Source of the DNA: Clostridia bacterium
GTDB lineage: Bacteria; Bacillota; Peptococcia; DRI-13; UBA5745
Assembly (NCBI GenBank): GCA_018436095.1
Contig: JAHDMJ010000007.1
Location: forward strand, 62,001-126,000
Length of the DNA: 64,000 bases
Reading direction: 5' to 3'
Position numbers and translations under genes: made by a program
The notes under the pieces: model-generated
Seen by the model: the letters and a program-made list of their open reading frames with translations, nothing else
What the model was told of the DNA's origin: nothing
Database searches by the model: none
In this document: in pieces, positions 60,421 to 64,000 of the stretch
How the letters are laid out: each line of letters starts with the position of its first letter
Numbering within the stretch: position 1 is the first letter of the stretch

Positions 60421-60524
60421 TACAAACTTGAAATTTTGCTCATTTGGCCGTTGTATACCATGACAAACTTGAAGTTTTGCTCAGTTAGCCCCAGGCAACA
60501 GAAACAAACCTGCAAAATTGAACA
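60421..60524 (-). repeat. Cluster D minus-sense half
   Basis: Three minus-sense copies at 60421-60442, 60462-60483 and 60504-60524, starts 41-42 bp apart, close to ACAAACTTGAAATTTTGCTC. They face the plus-sense half across a ~75-bp gap, so the whole block is a large inverted arrangement. The 660-bp gap 59987-60646 holds this block and the degV hairpin but no credible gene. Confidence 0.7.
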
Positions 60525-60646
60525 GCCAGCCACCGGCACTGCCATCTCAAACCGCCCGCTGCATCACTGCCCTACTGCTCCGCTACATCATTGCATCATT
60601 GCTCTATTTCCCCACTGCCTCATGGATGCTGTGGCACAAACGCCCA

Positions 60647-61855
60647 TCAATTTTGCCGGCACACCAGCATATCCGCCATCTCCCTTAAAAACCGGGTATC
60701 CCCCGGCAGCTTATCCAGGGCCTTTTTGGCCTCCGCATTTAACCTGTCTACCTCCTGTTGGGCCTTTGTCAAACCGTACAGCCTGACAAAGGTGGTTTTT
60801 CCATTAGCCTCATCGCTGCCGATGGGCTTGCCCAAAAGGGCGGCGTCGCCGGTGATATCCAAAATGTCGTCCTTAATCTGAAAGGCAAAGCCCAGATGAT
60901 CAGCATATTCTACGGCGGCCCGGCAAGCTTCCCGGTCAGCCCCTGCCAAAATACAGCCGATCTCGGCAGCTACGGCCAGAAGAGCCCCCGTCTTTAATTT
61001 GTACATGCGCTCCAACAGCTCTGCCGGCGTACTTTTGCCCTCCTGGGCCAAATCAATAGCTTGTCCGCCGATCATGCCGCCAAGGCCGGTGGCCCGGGCC
61101 AGACAATGGATCACCTGCAAAACTCTGGCAGCCGGAAAGGGCCGGCTATAGCGGGGATCCGTCATCACCTCAAAGGCTAAGTCCAGCAAGGCGTCCCCCG
61201 CCAATAAAGCCTGGGCCTCCCCGAAAGCTTTGTGACAGGAAGGTTTGCCCCGCCGCAGATCATCATCATCCATACAAGGCAAATCATCATGAATCAAAGA
61301 AAAGGCATGGATCATCTCTAAAGCCCCGGCATAGGGCAAGGCCGCTGCAATATCTTCATGGTACAAATGGTAAAAAGCCAGGACCAGCGCACCTCTAATT
61401 CGTTTGCCGCCCCCCAGCAGGCTATAGCCCATAGCCTCCGCCACCTGGCTTTCCGGCAGGGGACATTGGGGTAAATAAGAGGCTAAGGCTGTCTCCAGGC
61501 TGTGGGCATACCGGGACAACTGCTGTTTTGCCGCTTCCCCGATAGTCTTGGTTTCTTCAGCGCCCTCGGCCTTCCCAGCGCTCTCGGCTTTCCCAGCGCC
61601 CTCGCCTATCTCAGCGCCCTCAGCCTTCCCAGCGCTCCCGGCTTTCCCAGCGCCCTCGCCTATCTCAGCGCCCTCAGCCTTCCCAGCGCTCCCGGCTATC
61701 TCAGGGCTCTCGGCCCTCCCAGCTAGCTCGGCTCCCTTGGTTCCTTTGACTTCCTTAGCCAGCCCGGCTCTCCCGGCTACCGCCGTCCTCTCAGCTTCCG
61801 CTTCTTTTTTATCTTTGTTATCAAGCACTGCCATATTCAATACTGCTGCTTCCAT
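60647..61855 (-). CDS. ispA: Polyprenyl diphosphate synthase (IspA-like) with repetitive N-terminal extension
   Basis: A 402-residue short-chain prenyl synthase. The core from about residue 105 has both Asp-rich motifs: SLIHDDLPCMDDDDLRRGKP (DDxxxxD) and AFQIKDDILDITGD, plus LGGGKRIRGALVLA and KTGALLAVAAE. The first ~100 residues are an Ala/Gly/Glu/Lys-rich extension with an 18-residue unit GSAGKAEGAEIGEGAGKA twice (about 55-90) and a third partial copy. Normal IspA is ~295 residues. An internal start beyond the repeats is possible, but the ATG at 61855 has GGGAG and sits 10 bp after pyrE. Confidence 0.9.
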   Translation of the reverse strand: MEAAVLNMAVLDNKDKKEAEAERTAVAGRAGLAKEVKGTKGAELAGRAESPEIAGSAGKAEGAEIGEGAGKAGSAGKAEGAEIGEGAGKAESAGKAEGAEETKTIGEAAKQQLSRYAHSLETALASYLPQCPLPESQVAEAMGYSLLGGGKRIRGALVLAFYHLYHEDIAAALPYAGALEMIHAFSLIHDDLPCMDDDDLRRGKPSCHKAFGEAQALLAGDALLDLAFEVMTDPRYSRPFPAARVLQVIHCLARATGLGGMIGGQAIDLAQEGKSTPAELLERMYKLKTGALLAVAAEIGCILAGADREACRAAVEYADHLGFAFQIKDDILDITGDAALLGKPIGSDEANGKTTFVRLYGLTKAQQEVDRLNAEAKKALDKLPGDTRFLREMADMLVCRQN

Positions 61856-61865
61856 GATAGCTCCC

Positions 61866-62528
61866 TTACTTAACGCAATACTTCTCCCGGTACTCATCCA
61901 TCCGCCGCAAATCCTCGGGATTGCCGCCGGTAACCGCCAGCCACTCCCGGATATCCTCCACGGTAACCAAAGCCTGAACCTGCAGGCCGAATTCTTCGGC
62001 CACTTCCATCACCGCAGTCTTGCCGGGGGTTTGTCCGTATTCCCGGCGGTCTACGGAAATAAACATATCCGTAACCTGCACATCTCCAAAACCTTTGAGC
62101 AGCGGCATCACTTCCCGGACGGCAGTGCCGGCGGTAATCACGTCTTCGATGAGGATAATCCTGTCGCCGGCTACCGGCTTATAGCCAATAATATTGCCGC
62201 CCTCGCCGTGGTCCTTTACTTCCTTGCGGTTAAAAAAATAGGGCTTGTCGATGTGGTATTTTTCCGCCAGCGCCACGGCGCAGGCTGCCACCAGGGGTAT
62301 TCCTTTGTAAGCCGGCCCGAACATGGCGGAAAACTTATTGCCCAGCACCCGCTGAACCATAGCGGCATAAAACCGGCCTAAGGCTGCCAACTGGCCGCCG
62401 GTGCGGTAATTTCCCGTATTGATAAAATAGGGGCTGTTTCTGCCGCTTTTCGTGACAAACTGGCCAAAACGCAAAACGTCTGCTGCTACCATAAAGGTAA
62501 TAAATTCTTTTTTTTCTTCTGTAAGCAT
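61866..62528 (-). CDS. pyrE: Orotate phosphoribosyltransferase
   Basis: A 220-residue PRPP transferase converting orotate to OMP. PRPP-binding motif RIILIEDVITAGTAVREVMP, N-terminal FGQFVTKSGRNSPYFINTGN, AMFGPAYKGIPLVAACAVAL and YFFNRKEVKDHGEGG (catalytic loop Lys). It is away from the other pyr genes, in a minus-strand unit between the nucleoside kinase (18 bp) and the prenyl synthase. Start at 62528 gives better spacing to GGGGG than the ATG at 62534. Confidence 0.96.
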   Translation of the reverse strand: MLTEEKKEFITFMVAADVLRFGQFVTKSGRNSPYFINTGNYRTGGQLAALGRFYAAMVQRVLGNKFSAMFGPAYKGIPLVAACAVALAEKYHIDKPYFFNRKEVKDHGEGGNIIGYKPVAGDRIILIEDVITAGTAVREVMPLLKGFGDVQVTDMFISVDRREYGQTPGKTAVMEVAEEFGLQVQALVTVEDIREWLAVTGGNPEDLRRMDEYREKYCVK

Positions 62529-62546
62529 TAACATTCCCCCACATTC

Positions 62547-64000
62547 TTATTCATCATGAATAGAGCTGCCGCCGATAAATTCCCTTAAAATCGAATTTAA
62601 GGGCACATCCTTGTCATCAATGAACGGAAAATAAGACAGAATGGATAGAAGCCTTTGGGCGTCGGCGTATTCCGGAATCGACTGGCTGACCTGCTTCAGC
62701 AGAGGCTCCGCGTATTTTTTGAAGACACCGGTCTCATAGAGCAGCGCCGTATTGAACATGGAATCCGCATCCTCCTGAAAGGGAAAAATATTTTGTTCCT
62801 CCCCCTGACGCACTGCCGGCCATTGGATCAGCGTAGCTTCCGCCGTCTTGCCCCGGTACTGGGAATCCCGGACCAGCCGCCGCAAAAGCCGGGCATCGCT
62901 GGTAGACACCCGGTTATAGGAATCGATATCGATCTGCACCATGGAGCTGATATAGATTTTAAACTTCATGCCCCGTCCCACGGCGGGAGTCAAGGCTTCA
63001 TTGAGGGCATGGATACCCTCGATGATCACCGGATGGCCCGGCTCCAGCTTCAATAGACGGGCGTCGTCCATCCTCTGACCCTGTTTGAAATCAAAGATCG
63101 GGGTCCTCACTTCTTCACCGGCAATCAGCCTGGCCAGATTGTCGTTAAACAAATCGATATTGATGGCCCGCAAAGATTCGAAATCATAAGAGCCATCGGC
63201 GTTTTTGGGCGTCTCCCAGCGGTTCACAAAATAATCGTCGGTGGACAAAGTCACCGGCCGCAGGCCCAGCACCCGCAATTGAATGGCCAGACGGTAGCAA
63301 AAGGTGGTTTTGCCCGACGAAGAAGGCCCGGCAATCAGGATTACCCGCAGACGGTCCCTATCTTCATAAATCTGGTCAGCCAGGTTAGCCAGGTATTTTT
63401 CCTGCAGGGCTTCCGAAACATGAATCAAATCCCGGACAGCTTTGGGTCCCTGGGATACGGTCTGATAAAGACCCGGTACATTGTACACGTCTAATATCTT
63501 CGTCCACTCTTTCGTCTCCCGTAAGACGCCGGCTACCTTCGGCATCTCCGTCAAAGGGGCCACCCGCTCCGGCACCTTCATAGTGGGATAGCGTATGAGG
63601 AAGCCCTTCTCATAAGGCTCCAGGCTAAAGACCTTCAAACAGCCGGCGCTGGGAGCCAGAGAATAGAAGGAATGAAAAATCTGCTGCCCCATGGTATAAA
63701 TACAGACCCTTTTGTTGCCTACACTTTGCAGCAACTGAGCCGTCTTGGCGTAGCCTGCCTCTTCCAGCACAGGTATGGCCAGAGAATCAGGCAGGTAATT
63801 AGGCACAATAGGCTCATCCGCCTCGATCAATTTGTTCATATGGTCGGTTATTAGCTCCAAAGTTCTGACGGAGGGATTGATGGTACCGTCAAGCTCACAA
63901 TAGCTGTGCTTACCTAAAGAATGATGGACGTCCAAAGACCAATGGGGAAACAGTTCCCTGACGGCCTGAGCCAAAAGCATCACCAGGCTTTGCTTATAAA
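62547..64000 (-). CDS. Long nucleoside kinase (uridine kinase-like), 5' end outside window
   Basis: The frame stays open to the window edge, so the N-terminus is missing; about 484 residues are visible. Residues at the visible start (VRELFPHWSLDVHHSLGKHS) belong to the threonyl-tRNA synthetase-like TGS/SAD region that precedes the kinase in ~550-residue clostridial proteins. The kinase has P-loop VILIAGPSSSGKTTFCYRLA, DDYFVNRWETPKNADGSYDF and IEGIHALNE, as in phosphoribulokinase/uridine kinases. Position before pyrE suits pyrimidine salvage. Confidence 0.9.
   Translation of the reverse strand, partial: YKQSLVMLLAQAVRELFPHWSLDVHHSLGKHSYCELDGTINPSVRTLELITDHMNKLIEADEPIVPNYLPDSLAIPVLEEAGYAKTAQLLQSVGNKRVCIYTMGQQIFHSFYSLAPSAGCLKVFSLEPYEKGFLIRYPTMKVPERVAPLTEMPKVAGVLRETKEWTKILDVYNVPGLYQTVSQGPKAVRDLIHVSEALQEKYLANLADQIYEDRDRLRVILIAGPSSSGKTTFCYRLAIQLRVLGLRPVTLSTDDYFVNRWETPKNADGSYDFESLRAINIDLFNDNLARLIAGEEVRTPIFDFKQGQRMDDARLLKLEPGHPVIIEGIHALNEALTPAVGRGMKFKIYISSMVQIDIDSYNRVSTSDARLLRRLVRDSQYRGKTAEATLIQWPAVRQGEEQNIFPFQEDADSMFNTALLYETGVFKKYAEPLLKQVSQSIPEYADAQRLLSILSYFPFIDDKDVPLNSILREFIGGSSIHDE

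Noticed and set aside
60242-60524. CRISPR array
   Set aside because: The ~40-bp period with unique spacers looks CRISPR-like, but repeats are short (about 21 nt) and degenerate, copies invert within one block, runs have only two or three units, and no cas gene is near.
60340-60786. 148-residue plus-strand frame
   Set aside because: Runs through the repeat block and into antisense ispA; its residues are simply translated motif copies.
61548-62381. 277-residue plus-strand frame
   Set aside because: Antisense to ispA and pyrE; the repetitive Ser/Pro/Ala start is the mirror of the ispA repeat.

Overview
The window is about 64 kb of a strictly anaerobic, probably spore-forming Firmicutes (Clostridia-like) chromosome of medium-high GC. 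Pointers: a CwlD-type cortex amidase, Re-citrate synthase in place of the usual Si-type enzyme, the two-subunit NAD-linked dihydroorotate dehydrogenase (PyrD/PyrK), Gram-positive ribosome binding sites (AGGAGG with frequent GTG/TTG starts), lipoprotein-anchored substrate-binding proteins, and HelD. No rRNA or tRNA gene, integrase, transposase or cas gene was recognised.

Layout. 1-2.5 kb: argJ-argB-argD (arginine synthesis, minus strand, good promoter, no argC directly upstream). 2.8-4.2 kb: cwlD and small genes. 4.2-7.2 kb: FecCD-type metal/siderophore/corrinoid ABC importer. 7.2-10.9 kb: an FCD-domain regulator with a non-GntR winged helix, divergent from a dicarboxylate symporter and a split UxaA/SuyAB-type hydro-lyase; a 14-bp-arm palindrome lies between them. 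11.1-17.5 kb: a TetR-controlled ECF S/T module, two ABC exporter half-transporters and an ATC-hydrolase-like protein; the ECF ATPase gene is reduced to a 15-codon vestige. 17.7-19.1 kb: a chemoreceptor with a C-terminal sensor. 20.4-21.2 kb: rplM-rpsI. 21.4-24.7 kb: Re-citrate synthase, GntR repressor and isocitrate dehydrogenase with a clear promoter/operator. 25.2-29 kb: two-component system, an unknown exported protein and a VanY-type carboxypeptidase. 29.1-35 kb: helD, then MoxR/DUF58/membrane protein. 35-37.9 kb: type 1 IPP isomerase, threonine ammonia-lyase, CobO, TPR-like protein.

38-51 kb is the most distinctive region: a nine-gene minus-strand operon (TRAP transporter DctP and DctQM, two MmgE/PrpD proteins, class III CoA-transferase, HMG-CoA-lyase-like protein, LeuCD-like hydratase, PrpF isomerase). 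It is preceded by a consensus sigma-54 promoter and a PrpR_N-type sigma-54 activator. It reads as a self-contained route for import and breakdown of a branched di- or tricarboxylate to an acyl-CoA plus a keto acid; the substrate is not identifiable from sequence. Next to it are a homocysteine-methyltransferase-like gene and a short remnant of a second prpF. 52.5-54.4 kb: a coupled HD-phosphohydrolase/YwgA-like pair. 54.8-60 kb: pyrC, pyrF, pyrK, pyrD, degV. 60.6-64 kb (minus): a long nucleoside kinase running off the window, pyrE, and a prenyl synthase with a repetitive N-terminal extension.

A second unusual signal is non-coding: a degenerate ~20-nt motif (core TGCAAAATTGCAGGTTTGT) found only in gene-free gaps at 19.7-20.2, 24.9, 56.1-56.3 and 60.2-60.5 kb. 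Neighbouring copies repeatedly start 40-42 bp apart with unrelated ~19-nt spacers, often next to a C-rich tract and 9-bp GGCACTGAC tandem repeats. It resembles no repeat family I can name.
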